Assembly: GCF_900107605.1 (NCBI RefSeq)
Contig: NZ_FNQJ01000004.1
Span: forward strand, 1 to 64,000
Direction of reading: 5' to 3'
DNA from: Acidovorax soli
GTDB taxonomy: Bacteria > Pseudomonadota > Gammaproteobacteria > Burkholderiales > Burkholderiaceae_C
DNA length: 64,000 nt
Shown here: positions 48,297 through 59,390 of the stretch, one piece after another
How the letters are laid out: every line of letters starts with the position of its first letter
How positions within the stretch are numbered: the first letter of the stretch is position 1
Program-made: the position numbers and the translations under genes
Notes under the pieces: model-generated
Databases searched by the model: none
The model's input: the letters and a program-made list of their open reading frames with translations, nothing else
What the model was told of the DNA's origin: nothing

Positions 48297-49463
48297 TCAG
48301 CGCCCCAGCAGTGAGCGCGCCACCAGCTCCTTCATGATTTCCGACGTGCCGCCGTAGATGCGCAGCACGCGCGCGTCGGTCCAGAAGCGCGAGATCGGGT
48401 ACTCGGCCATGTAGCCGTAGCCACCAAAGAGCTGCAGGCAGGCATCGGCCACGCGGCCGAAGACTTCGGTGGTGTGCAGCTTCAGGGCGCTCACCGCTTC
48501 GGGCGTGAGTTCGCCGCGCTCGTGAGCGGCCACGCTCAAGGCCAGGAAGGCCTCGGCGGCGGCAATGTCGGATGCGCATTGCGCCAGCGTGAAGCGCGTG
48601 TTCTGGAACTGGCCGATGCTCTGGCCGAAGGCCTGGCGCTCCTGCACGTATTGCAGCGTGGTGTCGAGCGCACCCTTGGCGCCGTGCACTGCCTGCACGC
48701 CGATGATGAGGCGCTCGCGTGGCAGTTCGCGCATCATCTGCACGAAGCCCTGGCCTTCCACGCCGCCGAGCAGCGCATCGAGCGGCACGCGCAGGTCGTT
48801 GAAGAACAGCTCGGAGGTGTCGCCCGCGTGCTGGCCGATCTTCTCCAGGTTCTGGCCGCGCGTGAAGCCGGGTGTTTTCGTATCGACCAGGAACAGGCTC
48901 ACGCCCTTGGCGCCAGCGGCCGGGTCGGTCTTGGCGGCCAGCACCAGCAGGTCGCAGTGCTGGCCGTTGCTGATGAAGATCTTGCTGCCGTTGATGACGT
49001 ATTCATCGCCCTCCCGCCGTGCCGTGGTGCGGATGGCTTTCAGGTCGCTGCCCGCGCCCGGCTCGGTCATGCCGATGGCCGCCACGGCCTCGCCGCTGGC
49101 CATGCGCGGCAGCCAGTACTGGCGCTGCGCCTCGGTGCCGCAGTGCAGCAGGTAGGGCGGGATGATGTCGTTGTGCACCTGCAGCCCGCCGACGAAGCCG
49201 CCATAGCCCCGGCGCGAGAGCACCTCCACCACGGCGAAGGAAAAATGCACGCTGGCGCCGGGACCACCGTATCCCTCGGGCACGTCGGCGCACAGGTAGC
49301 CGTTTTTTCCCATCTTGCAGAACAGCTCGCGGGCCACCAGGCCGGCCTTTTCCCAGTCGCGGTAATGGGGCTCGATCTCGGCGTCGCAAAAGCGCTCCAG
49401 CGATTCGGTGAAGAGCTGCAATTCGGCCTTCTGCTCGGCCGTGAGGAGGGTGTTGGGGAGCAT
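48297..49463 (-). CDS. Acyl-CoA dehydrogenase
   Basis: The 388-residue FAD enzyme introduces a double bond into an acyl-CoA. Seen are the flavin/substrate segments AAIGMTEPGAGSDL and YVINGSKIFISNGQHC, the QAFGQSIGQFQ region and the C-terminal YGGTSEIMKEL, where the catalytic Glu usually sits. It is the last gene of the liv-ligase-thiolase operon, whose thiolase gene ends 61 bp upstream. Acyl chain specificity cannot be read off. Confidence 0.93.
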   Translation of the reverse strand: MLPNTLLTAEQKAELQLFTESLERFCDAEIEPHYRDWEKAGLVARELFCKMGKNGYLCADVPEGYGGPGASVHFSFAVVEVLSRRGYGGFVGGLQVHNDIIPPYLLHCGTEAQRQYWLPRMASGEAVAAIGMTEPGAGSDLKAIRTTARREGDEYVINGSKIFISNGQHCDLLVLAAKTDPAAGAKGVSLFLVDTKTPGFTRGQNLEKIGQHAGDTSELFFNDLRVPLDALLGGVEGQGFVQMMRELPRERLIIGVQAVHGAKGALDTTLQYVQERQAFGQSIGQFQNTRFTLAQCASDIAAAEAFLALSVAAHERGELTPEAVSALKLHTTEVFGRVADACLQLFGGYGYMAEYPISRFWTDARVLRIYGGTSEIMKELVARSLLGR

Positions 49464-49465
49464 GG

Positions 49466-49520
49466 TTGCTATTGAATGGAGGGCTTTCAGCGTTTGATGG
49501 GCAAGCGCTGGAGGCCAAAA
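49466..49520 (+). repeat. Intergenic repeat, copy 9
   Basis: TTGCTATTGAATGGAGGGC, then AGCGTTTGATGGGCAAGCGC and a TGGAGGCCAAAAAGACTC end. It lies within the operon, between the thiolase stop and the acyl-CoA dehydrogenase start, in opposite orientation to the genes. Confidence 0.6.
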
Positions 49521-49524
49521 AGAC

Positions 49525-50712
49525 TCAAACCCGTTCGAAGATCGCCGCGATGCCCTGGCCGCCGCCGATGCACATCGTCACCAGCGCGTAGCGCCCGCCG
49601 GTGCGGTGCAGCTCGGCAATCGCCTTGGTGGTGATGATGGCGCCCGTGGCGCCCACGGGGTGGCCGAGCGAAATGCCCGAGCCGTTGGGGTTGACCTTGG
49701 CGGGGTCCAGGCCCAGCTCCTGCACCACGGCGCAGGCCTGGGCGGCGAAGGCCTCGTTGGCCTCGATCACATCCATGTCCTGCACCTGGAGGCCGGTGCG
49801 TGCCAGCACCTTCTGCGTGGCGGGCACGGGGCCAATGCCCATGTAGGCCGGTTCCACGCCGGCGTGCGCGTAGCCCACCAGGCGGGCCAGGGGCTTCACG
49901 TTCAGGGCTTGCAGTCGGTCGCCGGCGGCCAGCACCACGGCGGCGGCGCCGTCGTTGATGCCCGAGGCGTTGCCGGCCGTCACCGTGCCGCCTTCCTTCT
50001 TGAAGGCGGGCTTCATGCCGGCCAGCACATCGAGCGTGGTGGCGGCGCGCATATGTTCGTCTTCCTGGAACAGCACGGTGCCCTTGCGCGTGGCGATTTC
50101 GACCGGGACGATCTGCTCCTTGAAGTAGCCGGCGGCGATGGCGGCGGCGGCGCGCTGCTGGCTGGCCAGGGCCAGCTGGTCCTGCATCTCGCGCGAAATC
50201 TTGTAGCGCTCGGCCACGTTCTCGGCGGTGATGCCCATGTGCATCTTCTGCCAGGGGTCGTGCAGGATGCCGAGCATGTAGTCGATGCTCTTGGCGTCGC
50301 CCATGCGGGCGCCGTAGCGTGCGGCGGTATCGAAGTAGGGGCCCCGGCTCATGGATTCGCTGCCGCCGCCCACGGCCACGTCGCAGTCGCCGTAGCCAAT
50401 GGCCTGGGCGGCGCTGATGATGGCCTGCAGGCCCGAGCCGCACAGGCGGTTGACGTTGAAGGCGGGCGTCTCGATGGGGCAGCCGGCGTCGATGGCGGCC
50501 ACGCGGCTCAGGTACGCGTCCTTGGTGTCGGTGGGGATGACGTTGCCCATGACCACATGGCCCACGGCGTCGGGCGCGATGCCGGCGCGCTGGATGGCGG
50601 CCTTGACGGCGGTGGTGGCGAGCTGGGTGTTGGGCACGTCCTTCAGGCTGCCGCCGAAGGTGCCGATGGCGGTGCGGGCGGTGCTGACGACGAAGACGTC
50701 ACGGCGGGTCAT
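49525..50712 (-). CDS. Acetyl-CoA C-acyltransferase (thiolase)
   Basis: The 395-residue thiolase completes beta-oxidation by cleaving a 3-oxoacyl-CoA. The nucleophile Cys is in VNRLCGSGLQAI, the His base in GHPVGATGA and the second Cys in VTMCIGGGQG. It is typical of the degradative FadA/AtoB type. It is 33 bp after the enoyl-CoA hydratase-family gene in a tight minus-strand row. Confidence 0.94.
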   Translation of the reverse strand: MTRRDVFVVSTARTAIGTFGGSLKDVPNTQLATTAVKAAIQRAGIAPDAVGHVVMGNVIPTDTKDAYLSRVAAIDAGCPIETPAFNVNRLCGSGLQAIISAAQAIGYGDCDVAVGGGSESMSRGPYFDTAARYGARMGDAKSIDYMLGILHDPWQKMHMGITAENVAERYKISREMQDQLALASQQRAAAAIAAGYFKEQIVPVEIATRKGTVLFQEDEHMRAATTLDVLAGMKPAFKKEGGTVTAGNASGINDGAAAVVLAAGDRLQALNVKPLARLVGYAHAGVEPAYMGIGPVPATQKVLARTGLQVQDMDVIEANEAFAAQACAVVQELGLDPAKVNPNGSGISLGHPVGATGAIITTKAIAELHRTGGRYALVTMCIGGGQGIAAIFERV

Positions 50713-50745
50713 GGCAGAACTCCTGGAAATGAAAAAAGGGTGTGC

Positions 50746-51528
50746 TCAGCGGCCCTGGAACCGGGGCTTGCGCTTGTCGAAGAACGCTTGCAGGCCTTCG
50801 CGCATGTCGGCGGTGTGGGCGCAGGTGTCGAACGACTGGGCCTCGGCCGCCAGTTGCGCGCCCAGGTCGCGGTCAAAGCTGGTGCGCAGCAGGCGGCGCA
50901 TTTGGCCGTAGGCCTTGGTGGGGCCGTTGGCCAGGCGCTCGGCGAAGGCCTGGGTGGTGCGGTCCAGTTCGGGGGCGGGCACCACGCGGTTGACCAGACC
51001 CAGGCGCAGTGCGTCGTCGGCGGTGAACGCGTCGCCCAACAGCGCAATTTCCAGCGCGTGGCGCAGGCCCACCAGGCGCGGCAGCGCCCACGATCCGCCG
51101 ACGTCGCAGCTGGTGCCCAGGTTGATGTAGGCCAGGTTGAACTTGGTGCCGTCGGCGGCCAGCACGAAGTCGCACATCAGCATCAGCGACAGGCCACCGC
51201 CCGCCGCCGCGCCATGCACCTGGGCGATGACGGGTGCGTCGATCTGTTGCAGCAGCTGCAGCGTGGCGTTCAGCGGGGCCAGCAGGTCGCGTGCGCCCTG
51301 GGCCGGGTTGGCGTGCAGCGTGGCCAGGTCGCCCCCGGCAATGAAGGCGCGGCCCGCGCCTTTGAGCACCACGGCGCGCACGCCGGTGTCGGCGGCGATG
51401 GCCTGCACCGCAGCGAGCAGGGCCTGGGCCATCGGCAGGTCCAGCGCGTTCAGGGCTTCGGGGCGGTTGAATTGCAGGGTGACGATGGCGCCCTGGCGGG
51501 TGACGATCAGGGGAGTGTTGCCGGACAT
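50746..51528 (-). CDS. Enoyl-CoA hydratase/isomerase family protein, PaaG-like
   Basis: The 260-residue crotonase-fold protein has the oxyanion elements (AFIAGGDLATL and VHGAAAGGGLSLMLMCD). The usual first catalytic Glu (as in QPEI of hydratases) is replaced by Tyr134, while Asp142 in SCDVGGSW lies where PaaG-type isomerases carry their catalytic Asp, and Glu160 is kept. This favours an isomerase (double-bond shift or ring-opening type) over a simple hydratase. It is encoded within the ligase-thiolase operon. Confidence 0.88.
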   Translation of the reverse strand: MSGNTPLIVTRQGAIVTLQFNRPEALNALDLPMAQALLAAVQAIAADTGVRAVVLKGAGRAFIAGGDLATLHANPAQGARDLLAPLNATLQLLQQIDAPVIAQVHGAAAGGGLSLMLMCDFVLAADGTKFNLAYINLGTSCDVGGSWALPRLVGLRHALEIALLGDAFTADDALRLGLVNRVVPAPELDRTTQAFAERLANGPTKAYGQMRRLLRTSFDRDLGAQLAAEAQSFDTCAHTADMREGLQAFFDKRKPRFQGR

Positions 51529-51530
51529 GG

Positions 51531-51595
51531 TGTGCTATTGAAAAAGGAGCATTCAGCGGTTTACTGGAAAACGTTGAAGGCCAATGTGGTTAAAG
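51531..51595 (+). repeat. Intergenic repeat, copy 10
   Basis: GTGCTATTGAAAAAGGAGCA, then CAGCGGTTTACTGG and a GAAGGCCAATGTGG end, between the ligase stop and the hydratase-family start and opposite to the genes' direction. Confidence 0.55.
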
Positions 51596-51602
51596 AATGT
51601 GC

Positions 51603-54250
<2,648 letters not shown>

Positions 54251-54356
54251 GGGCATGGGTCTAACGTCGCAACGGGTGTGGAGTCAGCGATGGTCGTGAT
54301 CGCGAGGCCTGCGCGCGGGGCACCGAGCAAGGGCCGCCCCGCAGCGAGGGTGCCGT

Positions 54357-54416
54357 CCCCCTTCCCGCAGCGCGCAGCGTTGCGAGAGAAGGGGGAAGCG
54401 GCGCAGCCGCTCAGGG
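54357..54416. repeat. GC-rich palindromic (REP-like) element
   Basis: CCCCCTTC (54357-54364) mirrors GAAGGGGG (54388-54395), enclosing CGCAGCGCGCAGCG-type symmetric sequence, and a second palindrome GCGGCGCAGCCGC follows at 54398-54410. It fills most of the 178-bp gap between livF and livK and could limit read-through or stabilise RNA within the operon. Similar elements are common in relatives. Confidence 0.6.
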
Positions 54417-54428
54417 GGATGTACCGCA

Positions 54429-55622
54429 TCAGAGCTTGATCCAGTCGGAGGCGGCCACCATTTTTTGAGCTTTCATGTCGGCCTTGTAGACGCGGCCCAC
54501 GGGAATGGAATTGCCCGTGATGGTGATCGGTACGCCGATCAGGCCACCGGTGTCGAAGTCCTTGAGCGTGTTCAGCGCCGCCTTGAGGTTGGCGCCAGTC
54601 ATCGGCTTGCCGGCGTCCAGCGTGCGCTTGGCCGATTCGAGGAACAGCATGGCGGCCAGGAAGCCCTGGATGTAGGCCGTGCTCTGGTAATCCGGGCGCA
54701 TGGCGCGGATCTTTTCCAGCATGGGCGCCTTCTCGGTGTCGTAGTAGTAGCGGAAGGGCATCACGCCCATGAAGCCGTCGCCGTCCGGGCCCATCTTCAT
54801 GACGGTGGAGCTGTCCATGGTCCAGAAGGTGCCCATCCACTTGCTGGTCATGCCCTGCTGCTTGCCCTGGGTGATGAACTCGGGGATGGGCGCCAGGATG
54901 TAGCCGTGGAAGATGGTGTAGTCGGGTGCGGCGCGGCGCAGCTTGATGACTTCGGTGGACACGTCCACGCTGCCGGCGGGCGTCATGAGCTTGACGACGA
55001 CGTTCAGGCCGAGCTTCCTGGCTTCGGCCTCGCTTTTCTCGATGGGGTCGCGGCCGAACTCGGAGTCGGAATAGACGAAGGCCACCTTGGCGCCGGGTTT
55101 TTCCTTGGCGATGTGCTTGAGCAGGATGCTGAACATCTCCGTGTAGTCGGGGCCGACCAGGAACTGGTGGGGGTACTTCTTGGGATCGTTCAGTTCGGAG
55201 GCGAACGAGGCGCCCGCCATCAGGATGTTGCCGTTGCGGTCCAGCTCCGGGTTGATGGTCTTGGCGAAGCCCGTGGAGTCGCCGTAGTAGACGTTGACCT
55301 TGTTCTGGCTGGTGATCTTCTTGAACGTGGCCACCGACACATCGACCTTGTAGCCCGTGTCCTCGGGCACGTACTTGACCTTGCGGCCCTTGATGCCACC
55401 CGCGTCGTTGACGATCTTCACGTAGTCCTGGATGCCGGCGTTGATGCCCACGCCTGCGAAGGCGAAGACGCCCGTCATGGGGATGGAGCCACCGATGACG
55501 ATCTCTTCGGCGCCCTGCGCGAGCACCGACAACGGGTGCGTGAGCGCGGCGGCGCCTGCGGCTGCGGCTGCGGCGCCCAGCATCAGGCTGCGGCGCCGGG
55601 GGGAAATGCGTTGCTGGTCCAT
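54429..55622 (-). CDS. livK: Branched-chain-type ABC transporter periplasmic binding protein
   Basis: The 397-residue receptor has an N-terminal export signal with twin arginines (SPRRRSLMLGAAAAAAG), suggesting Tat export, and then the type I periplasmic-binding fold (VIGGSIPMTGVFAF, then the hinge and KVAFVYSDSEFGRD). It should bind the imported acid or amino acid; ligand identity is not readable. Clustering with ligase and beta-oxidation genes argues for an organic acid rather than leucine. Confidence 0.9.
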   Translation of the reverse strand: MDQQRISPRRRSLMLGAAAAAAGAAALTHPLSVLAQGAEEIVIGGSIPMTGVFAFAGVGINAGIQDYVKIVNDAGGIKGRKVKYVPEDTGYKVDVSVATFKKITSQNKVNVYYGDSTGFAKTINPELDRNGNILMAGASFASELNDPKKYPHQFLVGPDYTEMFSILLKHIAKEKPGAKVAFVYSDSEFGRDPIEKSEAEARKLGLNVVVKLMTPAGSVDVSTEVIKLRRAAPDYTIFHGYILAPIPEFITQGKQQGMTSKWMGTFWTMDSSTVMKMGPDGDGFMGVMPFRYYYDTEKAPMLEKIRAMRPDYQSTAYIQGFLAAMLFLESAKRTLDAGKPMTGANLKAALNTLKDFDTGGLIGVPITITGNSIPVGRVYKADMKAQKMVAASDWIKL

Positions 55623-55674
55623 GCTTGTCTCCTTCGGTTGTGATGTAGTGGCAGGAAAGCGGGGTGTGGTGGCT

Positions 55675-56712
55675 TCAGTTGCGGAAGGGCCACAGGTGGA
55701 AGAAGCGGCGGACGCGCCGCCACACTTCGGCCAGGCCGTGCGGCTCGAACACCAGAAAACCGATGATCAGCAGACCGAAGATGATGGTGCGCACGGGCGA
55801 GAGGAACACCGTGTATTCGGTGCTGTTGGGCAGCAGGTCGAACACCAGCTTGAGCAGTTCGGGCACCATGGTCATGAACACCGCGCCGAGGATGCCGCCG
55901 AGGATGGAGCCCATGCCGCCGACGATGATGGCCGCGAGAAAGAAGATGGACATCAGCAGCGGAAAGCTCTCGGGCGTGACCACGCGGAAGAAGTAGGCCC
56001 ACAGGCCGCCCGCCACGCCGGCATAGAACGACGACAGGCCGAACGACAGCAGCTTGTAGCGCAGCAGCGGAATGCCCAGCACCTCGGCCGAGATGTCGCG
56101 GTCGCGGATGGCGATGAAGGCGCGGCCGATGCGCGTGCGGAACAGGTTGGCCGCGCCCAGCAGCATGAGGATGGTGACGGGAACGATCAGCCAGTACAGG
56201 CGGAACGAGGTGTCCAGCGGCAGGCCGAACAGGCTGGCGGGCGGCACGCTCAGGCCGCCGGTGCCGCCGGTGAACTTCCAGTTGGCAAAGATGAAGTGCG
56301 CGATGAACGATGCCGCGATGGTGGCAATGGCCAGGTACAGCCCCTTGACGCGCAGCGACGGAATCCCCACCACCAGCCCGCCCAGCATGGCGACAAATCC
56401 GCCGGCCAGCAGGTTGAGCAGGAATGGTGTGCCCAGGCGCGTTTCCAGCACCGCAACCGTGTAGGCGCCCAGCCCCATGAAGGCCGCCTGGCCCAGGCTC
56501 ACCAGCCCGGTGTGGCCCGTGAGGATGTTGAGCCCCGTGGCACTGGCCACATTGATGCTGACCAGGCAGGCGAGGTAGAGCCAGTAGTCGCTGGCCATGA
56601 AGGGGAACAGCACGAGCAGCGCGGCGGCCACGGCCAACCATGCCTTTTGCGTGCGCGAGTCGAACAGCGCGGCGTCGGCGACATAGGTTTCCTTGAGGGT
56701 TCCGATACGCAT
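55675..56712 (-). CDS. livM: Branched-chain-type ABC transporter permease LivM
   Basis: The 345-residue permease has about eight to ten hydrophobic helices and the LivM signatures GYTGLVSLGQ-like GHTGLVSLGQAAFMGLGAY and RDRDISAEVLGI in the cytoplasmic coupling loop. The ATG at 56712 overlaps the livH stop (ATGA); a much longer upstream frame is not used. A 52-bp gap separates it from livK. Confidence 0.93.
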   Translation of the reverse strand: MRIGTLKETYVADAALFDSRTQKAWLAVAAALLVLFPFMASDYWLYLACLVSINVASATGLNILTGHTGLVSLGQAAFMGLGAYTVAVLETRLGTPFLLNLLAGGFVAMLGGLVVGIPSLRVKGLYLAIATIAASFIAHFIFANWKFTGGTGGLSVPPASLFGLPLDTSFRLYWLIVPVTILMLLGAANLFRTRIGRAFIAIRDRDISAEVLGIPLLRYKLLSFGLSSFYAGVAGGLWAYFFRVVTPESFPLLMSIFFLAAIIVGGMGSILGGILGAVFMTMVPELLKLVFDLLPNSTEYTVFLSPVRTIIFGLLIIGFLVFEPHGLAEVWRRVRRFFHLWPFRN

Positions 56713-57593
56713 CAGAGTCTCTCTATCTCGTGGGTGCCGAACAGGCCGTAGGGGCGAACCATGAGGATGCCGACCAGCACGATGAAGGTGGCGAGCAGCT
56801 TGTATTCGCCGCCCAGGTAGGCACCGGCCAGGGCTTCGACCAGGCCGATGCACAGGCCGCCGACGAGCGCGCCCAGCACGCTGTCGAGCCCGCCGACGAT
56901 GACGACGACCAGCACCGACAGGCCGAACACGCCCATGCTGGACGAGATGCCGCCGATCGAGCCGACGATGACCCCGGAGATGGCCGCCAGCATGGCCGAC
57001 GCCACCCAGGCCAGCGAGAACACGCGCGGCACGTTGATGCCCACGGAATACGCCGCGGCCTGGTCGCTGGCCGTGGCGCGCAGCGCCACGCCGCCGCGCC
57101 AGAAGCGGAACACCAGCAGCACGGCGGCGATGAACAGCACCGCGATCACCGCGCCCCAGAACACCTTGGGTGCGAGGAAGGCATCGCCCACCATGATGGG
57201 CTGCGTGGGCATGAAGTCGGGCAGGCGGCGTTGGTCGGCGCTCCAGATCATTTCGACCAGGCCCACCAGCACCGAGCCCAGGCCCACCGTGACCATGAAG
57301 ACCGAGATGGGCGGCTCACCCAGCAGCGGCCGGATCATGGTGCGCTCGATCAGCGCGCCCAGCAGGCCAGTGCCGAGCACGGCGGCCGGAATGGCCAGCC
57401 ACAGCGGCAGCGCCATCATGGAGGCAAAGGTGAAGAACAGGTAGGCGCCCACCATCAGCAGCTCGCCGATGGCGATGTTGACCACGCGCGTAGCCTTGTA
57501 GACCATCACGAAGGCCAGCGCCGCCAGGGCGTAGAGGCCGCCGCTGGCAATGCCGGTGAGGCTGATCTCGAACAGATAGGCCCAATCCATCAT
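56712..57593 (-). CDS. livH: Branched-chain-type ABC transporter permease LivH
   Basis: The 293-residue permease has about eight hydrophobic helices and the LivH hallmark ALAFVMVYKATRVVNIAIGE plus LRATASDQAAAYSVGINV in the coupling loop. It starts MMDWAYLFEI at 57593 or at the next ATG (57590), overlapping the livG stop. With livM it forms the channel of the importer. Confidence 0.93.
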   Translation of the reverse strand: MMDWAYLFEISLTGIASGGLYALAALAFVMVYKATRVVNIAIGELLMVGAYLFFTFASMMALPLWLAIPAAVLGTGLLGALIERTMIRPLLGEPPISVFMVTVGLGSVLVGLVEMIWSADQRRLPDFMPTQPIMVGDAFLAPKVFWGAVIAVLFIAAVLLVFRFWRGGVALRATASDQAAAYSVGINVPRVFSLAWVASAMLAAISGVIVGSIGGISSSMGVFGLSVLVVVIVGGLDSVLGALVGGLCIGLVEALAGAYLGGEYKLLATFIVLVGILMVRPYGLFGTHEIERL

Positions 57594-58447
57594 GCGGCTC
57601 CTTGCGCGGTGGTGGCACCCGCCTGCAGCTTGCGGCGCAGGTCACCCACGTCGCCCGAGCCGAGGTAGGCGCGGTTGACCTCGGGGTCGGCCTGCACCAC
57701 GGCGGGCGTGCCCTGCGCGATCACCTGGCCGAAGTTGAGCACCACCACGTGGTCGGACAGGTCCATCACCATGCCCATGTCGTGCTCCACCATCAGCACC
57801 GTCACGCCCCATTCGGCGCGCACGTCGAGGATGAAGCGCGCCATGTCTTCCGTCTCCTCGCGGTTCATGCCGGCCACGGGCTCGTCGAGCATCAGGATCT
57901 CGGGCTGCATGGCCAGGGCACGCGCCATTTCCACGCGCTTTTGCAGGCCGTAGGGCAGGGCCGCGACTGGCGCGTGGCGTATGTGGTCGATTTCGAGGAA
58001 GTCGATGATGCGCTCCTCGATGTCGCGGCGCAGCTCGGCCTCTTCGCGGCGTGCGCGGCCCATGTACAGCAGCGCGTCGAATACGTTGGTCTGGAGGTGC
58101 GCGTGGCGGCCGAGCTTGATGTTGTCGAGCACTGTCATGCCGCGGAACAGTGCGATGTTCTGGAAGCTCCGCCCCAGGCCCATGCGGGCGCGCTGCGGCG
58201 CGGGGATGCGCGTGATGTCCTGGCCCTTGAACCGGATGCTGCCTTGTGACGGCCGGTAGAAGCCCGAGATGGTGTTGAACAGCGAGGTCTTGCCGGCGCC
58301 GTTGGGGCCGATCACGGCGGTGATGGTGCCTGGCTGCACATCAAAGCCCACGCCCGACAGCGCCTTCACGCCACCAAAGGTGAGCGTGACGCCATCGACC
58401 TGCAGCAGGGGGGCGGTGGCAGGGCCACGGGGTTGGTTGGTCTCCAT
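57590..58447 (-). CDS. livG: Branched-chain-type ABC transporter ATPase LivG
   Basis: The 285-residue ATPase has Walker A VIGPNGAGKTS, a signature region (LPYGLQKRVEMARALA), Walker B ILMLDEPVAGM and the LivG-type LMVEHDMGMVM. The signature LSGGQ is changed to LPYGLQ, as usual for LivG. It is the first gene of the nine-gene operon. I start at the ATG at 58447; a GTG 27 bp upstream is possible but adds unconserved residues. Confidence 0.93.
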   Translation of the reverse strand: METNQPRGPATAPLLQVDGVTLTFGGVKALSGVGFDVQPGTITAVIGPNGAGKTSLFNTISGFYRPSQGSIRFKGQDITRIPAPQRARMGLGRSFQNIALFRGMTVLDNIKLGRHAHLQTNVFDALLYMGRARREEAELRRDIEERIIDFLEIDHIRHAPVAALPYGLQKRVEMARALAMQPEILMLDEPVAGMNREETEDMARFILDVRAEWGVTVLMVEHDMGMVMDLSDHVVVLNFGQVIAQGTPAVVQADPEVNRAYLGSGDVGDLRRKLQAGATTAQGAA

Positions 58448-58483
58448 CGGGCTCTTATGCGGGTTTGTTCGCACCTGTAGATT

Positions 58484-58518
58484 TCTACTTTTACGTAAAC
58501 TGTTTACTCACGAGTAGA
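58484..58518. promoter_or_regulatory. 35-bp palindromic operator between livG and tetR
   Basis: The element is symmetric about 58501: TCTACT (58484-58489) mirrors AGTAGA (58513-58518) and GTAAAC-T-GTTTAC (58495-58507) is a perfect centre; 13 of 17 positions match overall. It lies in the 127-bp divergent gap, 36 bp from the livG start and 56 bp before the TetR start, as expected for a TetR operator. Confidence 0.8.
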
Positions 58519-58574
58519 TTCTTGGGTCAGCCACCTTCCCCGGGCATCGGTAGTTTCCCGATGCGATAAGCACC

Positions 58575-59312
58575 ATGAACCCAGCAACGGCCGCCAAGAC
58601 CCCGAAGATCCCCAAGAAGACGGCATCGGCCGTGGCATCGCCCTGGGCTACCGCCCCCGATCGAGAGCAGCAGCGCGAGGCCAAGCGCCAGGCCGTGCTG
58701 CAGGCGGCCGCGCAGTTGTTCAACGAGCGCGGGTTTCACGCCACCTCGCTCGACGACATCGCCGCGCGGCTTCATGTGACCAAGCCCACGCTGTACTACT
58801 ACGTGAAGAACAAGGACGAGATCCTGCTGCAGTGCGTGAGCCAGGGGCTGCAGATGACGCTGGAAGGCATCGAAGCCTCGCGCCAGGCCGGTGGCAACGC
58901 GGTGGACCAGCTGCGCGCCTGCATGCAGGTGTATGCCGACATCGTGATGCAGCCCTTTGGCATGTGCCTGATCCGTGTGGGTGACGAAGAGGTGCCCGAG
59001 CCCAGCCGCACGGAGCTGCGCCGCATGAAGTCCGAGATCGACCAGGCTTTCAGGCGTCTGGTGGCCCAAGGGGTGCAAGAGGGTTCGCTGCAGCCGTGCG
59101 ACCCGAAGATGACGGCCTTTGTGATCGCCGGCGCCCTGAGCTGGATCGGCCGCTGGTACCAGCCCGGCGGCGAATACACGCCCGAGCAGGTGGTGCAGCA
59201 ATGCATTGCCACGCTGTGCGAGGGGGTGCTGCGGCGACCCGAGCCGCTGACGGCCGTTCCCGCCAAGCGCGGGGCTGCTCCTGCCGTGGCGCGCAGGACA
59301 GCCATCAGGTGA
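58575..59312 (+). CDS. TetR family transcriptional regulator
   Basis: The 245-residue repressor has the TetR helix-turn-helix at about 35-80 (KRQAVLQAAAQLFNERGFHA, then TSLDDIAARLHVTKPTLYYYVKNKDEIL) and a TetR C-terminal ligand domain. It has a basic, Ala/Lys-rich N-terminal tail of about 30 residues. It diverges from the liv-acyl-CoA operon and most likely represses it until an acyl-CoA or acid binds. The 35-bp palindrome between them is its likely site. Confidence 0.9.
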   Translation: MNPATAAKTPKIPKKTASAVASPWATAPDREQQREAKRQAVLQAAAQLFNERGFHATSLDDIAARLHVTKPTLYYYVKNKDEILLQCVSQGLQMTLEGIEASRQAGGNAVDQLRACMQVYADIVMQPFGMCLIRVGDEEVPEPSRTELRRMKSEIDQAFRRLVAQGVQEGSLQPCDPKMTAFVIAGALSWIGRWYQPGGEYTPEQVVQQCIATLCEGVLRRPEPLTAVPAKRGAAPAVARRTAIR

Positions 59313-59337
59313 GCTGTAGGCGCCGATTGCGGTAGGG

Positions 59338-59390
59338 GGCGGTTTTACGGACGTTTTCGTGAAAAGCGCAAAACGCTATCGATACAGTAA
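59338..59390 (-). repeat. Intergenic repeat, copy 11
   Basis: Minus-strand TACTGTATCGATAGCGTTTT, then GCGCTTTTCACG and a CGTCCGTAAAACC end. It contains the last codons and the TAG stop of cueR. Confidence 0.55.
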
